DNA of 64,000 nucleotides. It comes from Enterobacteriaceae bacterium 4M9. Lineage in GTDB: Bacteria; Pseudomonadota; Gammaproteobacteria; Enterobacterales; Enterobacteriaceae. Below the pieces are notes generated by a model. The model was not told where the DNA came from. It saw only the letters and a list, made by a program, of their open reading frames with translations, and searched no databases. Where the stretch lies: contig JAADJJ010000001.1 of assembly GCA_010092695.1 (NCBI GenBank), forward strand, positions 992,001 to 1,056,000. Reading direction: 5' to 3'. Made by a program: the position numbers and the translations under genes. Of this stretch, positions 52,365 through 61,468 are shown piece after piece (position 1 is the first letter of the stretch; each line of letters begins with the position of its first letter).

Positions 52365-53432
52365 TTACAGAAACGACTTGTAAGGCAACTCGGGTTCATC
52401 AATGAAAATGTCGTCGAAACCACGCGGGTGCTGATAGTGCATTTTGTTCTGGTCAGTAGGGAAAACGTATTTACCGCCTACTTGCCAGAAGAAGGGGCTG
52501 AAACGATAACCGAGGCGCGCTTTTTTCATATTCCAGAGCACTTCTATCTCACGAGGATCGCTTTGGAAATTGGCCCAGATATCGTGATGGAAGGGGATAA
52601 CCACTTTAGTATTGAGGGACTCCCCGGCTCGCAGGATATCGGATGAGGTCATTTTGTCGGTCACGCCTCGAGGGTTTTCACCATACGAGAGCAGCGCGAC
52701 GTCAATCTGGTTGTCATTGCCGTGTTTGGCATAGTAATTGGAGTAGTGAGAATCCCCGGAATGGTAGATATTGCCGCCTGATGTCTTAATCAGGTAGTTC
52801 ACCGCCCGCTCATCCATGCTATCAAGGATATTCTTGTCAGTTGAGGAAACCCCCTGCGGGAGAGTCACCAGCGCGGTGCGGTCAAAGGCATCAAGTACCT
52901 TGATAACGATATCACCAACGGGGATCTCGTCACCCACTTGTGCGACCACACAGCGTGCAGCCGGTACGCCCCAGCGCAGCCACAGGTCAACACAGGCTTT
53001 TGGACCAATGAATTTCACCTGTTCAGAGCAATTTTGCAGGACGGCTGCCGCCACATTCACGTCGATATGATCGGCATGATCGTGGGTGGCGAGCACGGCA
53101 TCAATCTGTTTGATGGCAAAGGGATCGAGTACAAACGGTGAGGTTCTGAGGTTAGGTTGCAGCTTGCGCACACCGCCCATACGCATCATCTGGTGTTGCT
53201 TGTTCATTAAGGGATTGCTGTGGGTTTTTTTGCCTGTCCCACACCAGAAGTCGATGGAAATATTGGTATTCCCGGCCGATTTTAGCCAGATCCCTGTGCA
53301 GCCCAGCCACCACATAGCGAAAGTGTTTGGTTTCACTTCCTCCTGCTCAATCTCCTCATTCAGCCAGGTACCCCACTCGGGGAATGTGCTGAGGATCCAC
53401 GATTCACGGGTGATTTCATCAATCTTACTCAT
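52365..53432 (-). CDS. ulaG: L-ascorbate-6-phosphate lactonase, UlaG-like
   Basis: 355 residues from the ATG at 53432, preceded by AGGAAGG (E. coli UlaG 354). Metallo-beta-lactamase fold with ATHDHADHIDV (HxHxDH), HSGDSHYSNYYAKHG and VIPFHHDIW. It opens the lactone of L-ascorbate-6-P to 3-keto-L-gulonate-6-P, substrate of UlaD. Leads the leftward arm, facing the ulaA-ulaB gene. Confidence 0.92.
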   Translation of the reverse strand: MSKIDEITRESWILSTFPEWGTWLNEEIEQEEVKPNTFAMWWLGCTGIWLKSAGNTNISIDFWCGTGKKTHSNPLMNKQHQMMRMGGVRKLQPNLRTSPFVLDPFAIKQIDAVLATHDHADHIDVNVAAAVLQNCSEQVKFIGPKACVDLWLRWGVPAARCVVAQVGDEIPVGDIVIKVLDAFDRTALVTLPQGVSSTDKNILDSMDERAVNYLIKTSGGNIYHSGDSHYSNYYAKHGNDNQIDVALLSYGENPRGVTDKMTSSDILRAGESLNTKVVIPFHHDIWANFQSDPREIEVLWNMKKARLGYRFSPFFWQVGGKYVFPTDQNKMHYQHPRGFDDIFIDEPELPYKSFL

Positions 53433-53929
53433 CTGACATACCTTCCTGGTTAGATGTTCACACAATGGTCATTAACGGGAGATGCCATGGCTGGCATCGT
53501 CACAAACATAATGATTTGTTTTGATTGATTGTGAATATACTTGCGCCTTTTGTGATTATCAATGATTTGTGTGATTGTTTTTTGATAACAAGAGATGATT
53601 CATCATTTTTATCGGGCAAAAATACATTAACTCATTATATTAAATGATTTTATTGTTATCGCTATCTTGCCGGGGGAAGGATTGAACATGGCTGGTTTGA
53701 TCATTTTTACCCAGTCACTCTCCTTGCTGGTCGCTGAAAAGAATTTTAATGACCTGGATCGTCATCACAAAAAATCATTATATGGTTATATATGATTGAT
53801 TTTGGTTTTTATGGGATGAGAAATTGAGTCTGTTTGTGGACGTTAGATAAAGCAATGCCTGTACGAATGGTGGAATATACATCCCCATCTCCCGGAACTG
53901 AGTTGTTCTGATCTGGACGGAGCATATAA
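53433..53929. promoter_or_regulatory. Divergent control region of the ula-type locus
   Basis: 497 bp, AT-rich. It contains a cluster of TGATT/TGTGATT repeats (53511-53605), a perfect small palindrome GATGATTCATC at 53594-53604, and an inverted repeat AATCAT-N13-ATGATT at 53773-53797. These are candidate UlaR and CRP sites; the real sites cannot be assigned by eye. Confidence 0.5.
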
Positions 53930-55672
53930 ATGGAAATTCTCTACAACGCTTTTTACATCTTTTACAGTCAGGTGATGACTAAAGCACCTTTGCTATTGGG
54001 GCTGGTAACCTGTATTGGCTACTTATTGCTCAGGCAGGATGGTACGACCGTCGTCAAGGGCACGGTGAAAACCATTGTGGGTTTCATGCTGGTGCAGGTT
54101 GGTGCAAATACGCTGGTGGCGGGCTTCAAGCCCGTGGTGGATAAGATTGCGCAATATCACCATCTGACCGGGTCAGTCATTGATCCCTACACCACCATGA
54201 TGGCGACCATGGAAACAATGGGCGATAACTACTCCTGGGTTGGGTACGCGGTCTTGCTGGCACTGGCGCTCAATATTCTGCTGGTGTTGCTGCGTCGCTA
54301 TACAGGTATTCGTACCATCATGTTGACCGGACACATCATGTTCCAGCAGGTCGGTCTGGTGGCGGTGTTCTACATGGTAATTGGCGCGTCGATGTGGGAA
54401 ACCATCCTCTATTCAGCGGTTATCATGGCGCTCTACTGGGGGATTTCCTCCAACATTATGTTTAAGCCAACCCAGGAAGTGACCGGCGGAGCGGGTTTTT
54501 CTATTGGTCATCAGCAGCAGGTGGCTTCCTGGATTGCGACCAAAATGGCGCCCAGGCTTGGCAATAAAGAAGACAGCGTCGATCACCTTAAACTGCCCAA
54601 ATGGCTGCATATCTTCCATGACAGCATCACGGCGACGGCCATTGTGATGACCCTGTTCTTTGGCATCATACTGCTCTCGTTTGGTCTGGATAATCTGCAG
54701 GAGATGGCGGGCCAGACTCACTGGTCAATTTATATTCTCGAAACGGGCCTTAAGTTCGCGGTCGCGATTCAGATTATCGTTGTGGGCGTACGTATGTTCG
54801 TCGCAGAGCTTTCCGAGGCCTTCAAAGGTATCTCTGAGCGCGTTATTCCTAATGCGGTACTGGCAATCGACTGTGCTGCTATTTATGCCTACTCACCCAA
54901 CGCGATGGTCTTTGGTTTTATGTGGGGAGCGATTGGGCAGTTCCTCGCCGTGCTGGCACTGCTGGTCTTCAAGGCACCCATCATGATTATTCCAGGCTTC
55001 ATTCCCATGTTTTTCTCTAACGCCACCATTGGGGTATTTGCTAACCACTTTGGCGGTTGGCGCGCAGTGATGAAAATCTGCTTTGTTATGGGGATTGTTG
55101 AGGTACTCGGGTCAGCCTGGGCCATCCAGTTGTTTGCCGCCAATGACACCGCTTTCAATGGCTGGATGGGTATGGCGGACTGGGCGCTGGTGTTTCCGGT
55201 GCTGATGCAGGGGCTGTCGCTGTCGTTCTTATTCCTGGTTGTGGTGTTAGTGGCAGCCGGGGCTTACATGTACTTCGCGTCCCGTACCTTACGCATGGAG
55301 GAGGACAGTGCTATCCCTACCGCCGCGCCAGACGAGGAAGCCGTTGTGCATGATGCACAGACAAATCAGCGTGGCAAAGCGGTGCGCATTCTGGCGGTCT
55401 GCGGTAATGGACAGGGATCGTCGATGATGATGAAAATGAAAATAGGCAAGTTTCTTGAGCAACGCGGCGTACTTCACATCATGGACTCATGCGCTGTGGC
55501 GGATTACAAAACCAAACTTCAGACTACCGACATTATCGTGTCCTCCCGGCATCTGGCGGGCGAAATGAATCCCGGTGAGGGTAAGTTCGTGCTGGGGGTT
55601 CAGAACATGCTAAACCCCAATTCATTTGGTGATGAGCTTCTGAGCATCATTAAGAATCACTTTACGCATTGA
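53930..55672 (+). CDS. L-ascorbate PTS permease IIC fused to IIB (UlaA-UlaB)
   Basis: 580 residues. Residues 1-460 are a UlaA-type IIC membrane transporter (GYLLLRQDGTTVVKGTVKTIVGFMLVQ, FSIGHQQQVASW, then about ten helices). After an acidic linker (EEDSAIPTAAPDEEAVVHD) the last 95 residues are a UlaB-type IIB domain with the phospho-Cys loop VCGNGQGSSMMMKMKIG. In E. coli these are two proteins, UlaA (465) and UlaB (101). It imports and phosphorylates L-ascorbate with UlaC. First gene of the rightward operon; its stop is followed by ulaC after 44 bp. Confidence 0.9.
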   Translation: MEILYNAFYIFYSQVMTKAPLLLGLVTCIGYLLLRQDGTTVVKGTVKTIVGFMLVQVGANTLVAGFKPVVDKIAQYHHLTGSVIDPYTTMMATMETMGDNYSWVGYAVLLALALNILLVLLRRYTGIRTIMLTGHIMFQQVGLVAVFYMVIGASMWETILYSAVIMALYWGISSNIMFKPTQEVTGGAGFSIGHQQQVASWIATKMAPRLGNKEDSVDHLKLPKWLHIFHDSITATAIVMTLFFGIILLSFGLDNLQEMAGQTHWSIYILETGLKFAVAIQIIVVGVRMFVAELSEAFKGISERVIPNAVLAIDCAAIYAYSPNAMVFGFMWGAIGQFLAVLALLVFKAPIMIIPGFIPMFFSNATIGVFANHFGGWRAVMKICFVMGIVEVLGSAWAIQLFAANDTAFNGWMGMADWALVFPVLMQGLSLSFLFLVVVLVAAGAYMYFASRTLRMEEDSAIPTAAPDEEAVVHDAQTNQRGKAVRILAVCGNGQGSSMMMKMKIGKFLEQRGVLHIMDSCAVADYKTKLQTTDIIVSSRHLAGEMNPGEGKFVLGVQNMLNPNSFGDELLSIIKNHFTH

Positions 55673-55716
55673 GCAATGGAACTCGTTTGCCACTGGCAGC
55701 CTGCAAGGAAAACATC

Positions 55717-56193
55717 ATGAAATTCAAACAATCGTTGATAGAAAACGACTCGGTATTGCTTAACGCCTCAGCCACAGACTGGCGCAGTGCGATTAAAACA
55801 GGCACGGATATGTTGATTCGCTCGGGGGCAGTTGAGCCGTGTTACCACGATGCCATTATCCGCAGCATCGAAAAAATGGGGCCTTACATCGTCATTGCAC
55901 CGCATTTTGCCATGCCTCATGCCCGGCCAGAAGACGGCGTCAATCGTACCGCTTTTGCCTTAGTCACGCTGGCTACCCCGGTGAAGTTTGAAGGCGAAGA
56001 GGAACTGGTGGATGTGCTGGTCACGCTGGCTGGTAGCAGCTCAGATGAACACATGGAAGGACTCATGGAGGTCACCCAGGTGCTGGAGGATGAAAACAGC
56101 GACAGCGGAATCAATCTCGACAAATTCAGAATCTGCCGTAGCGCAGAGGATGTGTACCGCGTCATTGATGAAGCGCTGGCTCAGGCGGTCTGA
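55717..56193 (+). CDS. ulaC: L-ascorbate PTS enzyme IIA, UlaC-like
   Basis: 158 residues from the ATG at 55717 with AAGGA upstream; a longer frame overlapping the previous gene is rejected. Fructose/mannitol-type IIA domain with the phospho-His in FAMPHARPEDGV and LVTLAGSSSDEHMEGL. It hands phosphate from HPr to the IIB domain of the fused permease. Confidence 0.88.
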   Translation: MKFKQSLIENDSVLLNASATDWRSAIKTGTDMLIRSGAVEPCYHDAIIRSIEKMGPYIVIAPHFAMPHARPEDGVNRTAFALVTLATPVKFEGEEELVDVLVTLAGSSSDEHMEGLMEVTQVLEDENSDSGINLDKFRICRSAEDVYRVIDEALAQAV

Positions 56194-56232
56194 GGGTGCT
56201 AACAGACCCGGTAAGGGCATCAGGAGAAGAGA

Positions 56233-56925
56233 ATGTACCAATCATTGAAACAGACTGTACTTGAGGCAAACCTGCTGCTGCCTCAATACCGTCTGGTGAC
56301 CCTGACATGGGGAAATGTCTCTCAAATTGATCGTACCAGGGGCGTTATCGCTATCAAGCCATCTGGCGTGGCGTATGACAATATGACCGTTGACGATATT
56401 GTGGTGGTTGATCTGGACGGGCGAGTCGTCGAGGGGCGACTGGCGCCATCCAGTGATACGCCAACGCATCTGGTTTTATATAAGGCGTTTAAAAATATTG
56501 CTGGCATTGTGCATACGCATTCGCGTCATGGCACTATCTGGGCGCAGGCGGGAAAGGATATTCCTGCTTTGGGCACCACACATGCCGATTATTTTTACGG
56601 GGATATTCCCTGCACCCGGCCATTAACTGAGACAGAAATTAATGTTGATTACGAGAAAAACACCGGGGAAGTGATAGTCGAAACATTCAGGCAACGGGAG
56701 CTTGAACCGCTGTCTATGCCTGGTGCTGTCGTTACGGGACATGCGCCATTTTGCTGGGGGAAAAGTGCGCTTGATGCGGTGCATAATGCGCTGGTTCTTG
56801 AAGAAGTTGCCACAATGGCTTTTGCGACCCGAACACTGAATCCAACAATACATCTTGCGCAGGCATTGTCTGATAAACACTATTTCAGAAAACATGGCGA
56901 ACATGCTTATTACGGCCAGCGTTAA
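56233..56925 (+). CDS. ulaF: L-ribulose-5-phosphate 4-epimerase, UlaF-like
   Basis: 230 residues (E. coli UlaF 228, AraD 231). Class II aldolase/adducin fold: TWGNVSQID, KPSGVAYDNM, SSDTPTHL, zinc site HTHSRHGTIWAQAG plus GTTHADYFYGDIPCTRPL, and HGEHAYYGQ at the C-terminus. It turns L-ribulose-5-P into D-xylulose-5-P, which enters the pentose phosphate pathway. Genomic context favours UlaF over AraD; SgbE is the other paralogue. Confidence 0.88.
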   Translation: MYQSLKQTVLEANLLLPQYRLVTLTWGNVSQIDRTRGVIAIKPSGVAYDNMTVDDIVVVDLDGRVVEGRLAPSSDTPTHLVLYKAFKNIAGIVHTHSRHGTIWAQAGKDIPALGTTHADYFYGDIPCTRPLTETEINVDYEKNTGEVIVETFRQRELEPLSMPGAVVTGHAPFCWGKSALDAVHNALVLEEVATMAFATRTLNPTIHLAQALSDKHYFRKHGEHAYYGQR

Positions 56926-57048
56926 CTCACCGGGACGTTATTAAACTCAACGTGTAGTTATTTTAGTGACGTGATGTTACGGCTTTTCTACGGCTTTAAT
57001 TCACAGGATCAGCTATTCACGTCAATATCTCAACAAAGGGAATATATT

Positions 57049-57693
57049 ATGACGACGCCAATGCTGCAGATTGCACTGGATTCCACGGATTTGACTACTG
57101 CGGTAGATATTGCCGATCGTGTTGCCGGCTATGTCGAGATTATTGAGGTTGGCACTATTCTGGCATTTGCCGAAGGCATGTCTGCGGTACGCACCATGCG
57201 GGAGCGTTATCCGAACCATATTATTGTCTGCGATATGAAAACCACGGATGGTGGCGCCATTCTGGCTCGCATGGCTTTCTCTGCTGGGGCTGACTGGATA
57301 ACAGTATCGGCGGCAGCGCACATCGCGACCATTGAGGCCTGCAAGAAAGTCGCGGATGAGGTTGGCGGGGAAATTCAGATAGAAATTTACGGTAACTGGA
57401 CGCTGGATGATGCCAGACAGTGGGTCGACAGGGGGATTACACAGGCTATTTATCACCGTTCGCGAGATGCCGAACTGGCCGGTATTAACTGGACACAGGC
57501 GGATTTAAGCAAGATGCGGGCGCTTTCTGAGTTGGGTTTAGAACTGTCAATTACCGGAGGCATTGTGCCAGAAGATATCCACCTGTTTGACGGGATCCGG
57601 GCTAAAGCATTCATTGCGGGGCGGGCACTGGCCAGTGAAAACGGGCAGGCCACGGCGGATGCCTTGCGTACCGAGATAAACAAGTACTGGTGA
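57049..57693 (+). CDS. ulaD: 3-keto-L-gulonate-6-phosphate decarboxylase, UlaD-like
   Basis: 214 residues from the ATG at 57049 with AGGG upstream (E. coli UlaD 216). Orotidine-phosphate-decarboxylase superfamily TIM barrel: EVGTILAFAEG, the catalytic CDMKTTDGG (Asp, Lys, Asp), IYHRSRDAE (His, Arg) and ITGGIVPED. It decarboxylates 3-keto-L-gulonate-6-P to L-xylulose-5-P. Hexulose-6-phosphate synthase (HxlA) shares the fold; the HRSRD and context favour UlaD. Last gene of the rightward operon. Confidence 0.88.
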   Translation: MTTPMLQIALDSTDLTTAVDIADRVAGYVEIIEVGTILAFAEGMSAVRTMRERYPNHIIVCDMKTTDGGAILARMAFSAGADWITVSAAAHIATIEACKKVADEVGGEIQIEIYGNWTLDDARQWVDRGITQAIYHRSRDAELAGINWTQADLSKMRALSELGLELSITGGIVPEDIHLFDGIRAKAFIAGRALASENGQATADALRTEINKYW

Positions 57694-57742
57694 CTCAACG
57701 CATTGGCGTGAAGCTCACTGTCACTATTTTGACAGCGTCAGT

Positions 57743-57774
57743 AAAAAAGCGATGCACCCTGGCATCGCTTTTTT
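57743..57774. terminator. Bidirectional terminator between ulaD and ygiN
   Basis: GCGATGC-ACCCTG-GCATCGC hairpin flanked by six A and six T, between convergent genes. Confidence 0.9.
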
Positions 57775-57790
57775 GCACCACCAAACACTC

Positions 57791-58105
57791 TCAGAGGCCG
57801 TCTTCGAGAATGCGAATGCGGGTGTCGAGCACGTGTTCTTTCACTTCCTGCGACCAGGCTTTCATGTGCGAGGTTTGCAGATGCGCTTCAAGATGCGCCA
57901 CGCTGTCCCATTTTTCGACCATGGTAATCGCATCCGGGGCGAAAGTCTGGAAATCGACCTGCGCGTTGTGGTCCACCAGCGGCGCATAGCCGTGGCAGCC
58001 CGCTTCCTGAAGTACGGTCGGTACAATCTTAGCGAACGCGTCAAGCACCGCCTGGCGATGATGTTGGCCCGGACGAGTGCGAATATCGGCAATCACTGTC
58101 AGCAT
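57791..58105 (-). CDS. ygiN: Quinol monooxygenase YgiN
   Basis: 104 residues, the E. coli length. Antibiotic-biosynthesis-monooxygenase (ABM) ferredoxin-like fold, beginning MLTVIADIRTRPGQHHRQAV. E. coli YgiN oxidises menadiol and other quinols and is thought to cycle quinones with MdaB, encoded just upstream on the same strand. Confidence 0.95.
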   Translation of the reverse strand: MLTVIADIRTRPGQHHRQAVLDAFAKIVPTVLQEAGCHGYAPLVDHNAQVDFQTFAPDAITMVEKWDSVAHLEAHLQTSHMKAWSQEVKEHVLDTRIRILEDGL

Positions 58106-58207
58106 CTTTGATTAACTCCTGTTGTCGTAATCCGTATGGACACAGGTTGCCAGCGCAGCCGCGCACATGCAACCTGCCTGAGTCCTGGAATGGAAACTGG
58201 ATTACAG

Positions 58208-58789
58208 TTAAGCAAAAATTTCGCCCAGGTGTTTGCGGTATTCTGCGATATAGGTCGGAACGTCCGGCATTTTAATCACGTCATTGACGATAAAGGTCGG
58301 CAGGCTTTCCATACCGAGGAACTGGTTCGCCTTGTGGAACGGCAGATAAACACCGTCAACGCCCACGCCGTGGAAGAACTGGTCTTCGTCGGTGAAGGCA
58401 TCCATCGGCGCGTTCCAGGTCAGTGACAGCATATATTTCGTGCCCTGCATCAGGCCGCCTGAGCCGTATTTTTTAGATGCATCTTTGCGGCTGCGGCCAT
58501 CGCTGGCGTACAGCGTGCCGTGGCCTTCGGTGAACACGTCATCGATATATTTTTTAACGGTCCACGGTGCGCCCATCCACCAGCCCGGCATCTGCCAGAT
58601 AATGGTGTCAGCCCACTGGAATTTCGCCACTTCGGCCTGGATATCGTACTCTTCGTCAGCGCGGGTAACCTGTACCTCGTGGCCGAGGTCACGCAGGAAG
58701 CTTACCGAGACATCGGTCAGCGTATCGTTAAGCTGGCCGTTAGAGTGGGCGAATTTTTTAGCACCGTTAATAATCAGAATGTTGCTCAT
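58208..58789 (-). CDS. mdaB: NADPH:quinone reductase MdaB
   Basis: 193 residues, as in E. coli. Flavodoxin-like FAD enzyme: ILIINGAKKFAHSNGQLND at the N-terminus, WQMPGWWMGAPWTVKKYID, and DQFFHGVGVDGVYLPFHKAN. Reduces quinones by two electrons, avoiding radicals. In E. coli qseBC and other genes lie between mdaB and parC; here parC starts 202 bp away. Confidence 0.95.
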   Translation of the reverse strand: MSNILIINGAKKFAHSNGQLNDTLTDVSVSFLRDLGHEVQVTRADEEYDIQAEVAKFQWADTIIWQMPGWWMGAPWTVKKYIDDVFTEGHGTLYASDGRSRKDASKKYGSGGLMQGTKYMLSLTWNAPMDAFTDEDQFFHGVGVDGVYLPFHKANQFLGMESLPTFIVNDVIKMPDVPTYIAEYRKHLGEIFA

Positions 58790-58991
58790 GATGTTGCCTC
58801 TAAATAGAAATCTTTTGCCGACGATTATAATGTGAACAGTGTCACACTCAAGTCGATAAAGTGTGCAAAGACTTTTGCCTGTGAAGCAATAATTGTCCTT
58901 CCTTGTGCGTCAGTGGGTCAGATACTGTATTATCTGAGGCAATATTGCCGTTTTGCCTGACGGCGACCGCCTTTCTGAGGATTTACGATTA

Positions 58992-61262
58992 ATGAGCGAA
59001 GTGACTCATGACGGTACAGAGCGTCTCGCGCTGCACCAGTTCACGGAAAACGCCTATCTCAATTATTCCATGTACGTCATCATGGACCGTGCGTTACCGT
59101 TTATTGGCGATGGCCTTAAGCCCGTTCAGCGCCGTATTGTCTATTCGATGTCGGAACTGGGGCTGAACGCCAGCGCCAAATTTAAAAAATCTGCCCGTAC
59201 CGTCGGTGACGTGCTGGGTAAATACCATCCTCACGGCGACAGCGCCTGTTATGAAGCGATGGTGTTAATGGCACAGCCGTTCTCCTACCGTTACCCGCTG
59301 GTGGACGGGCAGGGCAACTGGGGTGCGCCGGACGACCCGAAATCCTTCGCAGCAATGCGTTATACCGAATCCCGCCTGTCAAAATATGCCGAGCTGCTGC
59401 TAAGCGAGCTGGGCCAGGGCACCGTGGATTTTGTGCCCAACTTTGACGGCACGCTCAACGAGCCGAAAATGCTGCCCGCCCGCCTGCCGAATATTTTGCT
59501 CAACGGCACCACCGGCATCGCGGTGGGGATGGCGACCGATATTCCGCCGCACAACCTTAAAGAGGTGGCGCAGGCGGCCATCACGCTGATTGAACAGCCG
59601 AACACCACGCTGGATGCGCTGCTTGATATCGTCCACGGTCCGGACTATCCGACCGAGGCAGAAATCATCACCCCGCGCGATGAAATTCGCAAAATCTACC
59701 AGAACGGCCGTGGCTCCGTGCGCATGCGTGCGGTGTGGTCGAAAGAAGATGGCGCGGTGGTGATTACCGCGCTGCCGCACCAGGTCTCCGGTGCGCGCGT
59801 GCTGGAGCAAATCGCCAGTCAGATGCGTGCGAAAAAACTGCCGATGGTAGACGACCTGCGCGATGAGTCCGACCACGAAAACCCGACTCGTCTGGTGATT
59901 GTGCCACGCTCCAACCGCGTGGATATGGAGCAGGTGATGAACCACCTGTTTGCCACCACCGACCTGGAAAAAAGCTACCGCGTTAACCTCAACATGATTG
60001 GCCTCGACGGGCGTCCGGCAGTGAAAAACCTGCATGAGATCCTGACCGAGTGGCTGGTCTATCGCCGCGACACGGTGCGCCGTCGCCTGAACTACCGTCT
60101 GGACAAAGTGCTCAAGCGCCTGCACATCCTTGAAGGTTTGCTGACGGCGTTCCTCAACATTGACGAAGTGATTCACATCATTCGCAGTGAAGATGAGCCA
60201 AAGCCGGTGTTAATGGAGCGCTTTGCGCTGAGTGAAACCCAGGCCGAAGCCATCCTTGAGTTGAAATTGCGCCACCTGGCGAAGCTCGAAGAGATGAAAA
60301 TTCGCGGTGAGCAGAGCGACCTTGAAAAAGAGCGTGACCAGCTACAGGCAACGCTTGGCTCAGAACGCCGCATGAACACGCTGTTGAAAAAAGAACTGCA
60401 GGCCGATGCCGAAGCGTTTGGTGACGACAGACGCTCACCGCTGCGCGAGCGCGCAGAAGCGAAGGCGATGAACGAGCACGACATGATGCCGTCTGAAGCC
60501 GTCACTATCGTGCTTTCGCAGATGGGCTGGGTGCGTAGCGCCAAAGGCCACGACATTGATGCCGCCAGTCTGAGTTACAAAGCGGGCGACAGCTATCTGG
60601 CTGCTGCTAAGGGCAAGAGTAACCAGCCGGTAGTGTTTATTGACTCCACCGGGCGCAGCTACGCGCTGGATCCGATAACGCTGCCGTCGGCGCGAGGCCA
60701 GGGTGAACCGCTGACCGCGAAGCTGACGCTGCCGCCGGGTGCGACGGTGGAGCAGGTAATGATGGCGCCGGATGAGCGCAAGCTACTGATGGCCTCTGAT
60801 GCCGGTTACGGCTTTATCTGTACCTTTAACGACCTGGTGGCGCGCAACCGCGCCGGTAAAGCGCTCATCAGCCTGCCGGAAAACGCCCGCGTGCTGCCGC
60901 CGCTGGAAATTCACAACGACGACGACATGCTGCTGGCGATTACTGCCGCAGGCCGCATGTTGATGTTCCCGGTAGGTGAGTTGCCTCAGCTTTCCAAAGG
61001 CAAAGGCAACAAAATCATCTCGATTCCGTCTGCCGAGGCCGCTGCCGGGACTGACCGCCTTGCGTATCTCAACATCCTGCCGCCGCAAAGTGGCGTGACT
61101 ATCCACGTTGGCAAACGCAAGCTGAAGCTGCGCCCGGAAGAGTTGCAGAAGGTGCGCACTGAACGCGGGCGTCGCGGTACGTTGATGCGCGGGCTACAGC
61201 GCATTGACAGTGTGGAAGTTGACGCACCGCGCCGTGCGGCACGCGACGACAGCGAAGAGTAA
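58992..61262 (+). CDS. parC: DNA topoisomerase IV subunit A (ParC)
   Basis: 756 residues from the ATG at 58992 with GAGGAT upstream; the N-terminus is four residues longer than in E. coli. Winged-helix breakage-reunion domain with the catalytic Tyr in MRYTESRLSKY, followed by a coiled coil and C-terminal DNA-wrapping blades. The quinolone-resistance region reads HPHGDSACYEA: the residues equivalent to E. coli S80 and E84 are the sensitive Ser and Glu. Confidence 0.98.
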   Translation: MSEVTHDGTERLALHQFTENAYLNYSMYVIMDRALPFIGDGLKPVQRRIVYSMSELGLNASAKFKKSARTVGDVLGKYHPHGDSACYEAMVLMAQPFSYRYPLVDGQGNWGAPDDPKSFAAMRYTESRLSKYAELLLSELGQGTVDFVPNFDGTLNEPKMLPARLPNILLNGTTGIAVGMATDIPPHNLKEVAQAAITLIEQPNTTLDALLDIVHGPDYPTEAEIITPRDEIRKIYQNGRGSVRMRAVWSKEDGAVVITALPHQVSGARVLEQIASQMRAKKLPMVDDLRDESDHENPTRLVIVPRSNRVDMEQVMNHLFATTDLEKSYRVNLNMIGLDGRPAVKNLHEILTEWLVYRRDTVRRRLNYRLDKVLKRLHILEGLLTAFLNIDEVIHIIRSEDEPKPVLMERFALSETQAEAILELKLRHLAKLEEMKIRGEQSDLEKERDQLQATLGSERRMNTLLKKELQADAEAFGDDRRSPLRERAEAKAMNEHDMMPSEAVTIVLSQMGWVRSAKGHDIDAASLSYKAGDSYLAAAKGKSNQPVVFIDSTGRSYALDPITLPSARGQGEPLTAKLTLPPGATVEQVMMAPDERKLLMASDAGYGFICTFNDLVARNRAGKALISLPENARVLPPLEIHNDDDMLLAITAAGRMLMFPVGELPQLSKGKGNKIISIPSAEAAAGTDRLAYLNILPPQSGVTIHVGKRKLKLRPEELQKVRTERGRRGTLMRGLQRIDSVEVDAPRRAARDDSEE

Positions 61263-61271
61263 CGCAACGTA

Positions 61272-61318
61272 GCGGCACCGGGTAACGCAACCTCGTCCCG
61301 GTGCCGCGCGTGTTTTTC
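61272..61318 (+). terminator. Terminator after parC
   Basis: GCGGCACCGGG with its exact complement, 11-bp stem and 14-nt loop, then GCGTGTTTTTCC, 10 bp past the parC stop. Confidence 0.65.
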
Positions 61319-61468
61319 CTGCCAGACCCATTGTTAATTCTCATTTTGAGCATAAGAATAACCGTCTGGATCTCGCACCTTTTTGGCTCACATGGACATG
61401 CTGACAGGCCGCTGCGTTTTACGCGAAAGTCGGTATACTGGTCAGCGGCTGCCGCTTCTGAGGTTGTT

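Noticed and set aside
58790..58991. Remnants of qseBC or mqsRA between mdaB and parC
   Set aside because: Only 202 bp are present and none resembles those genes.
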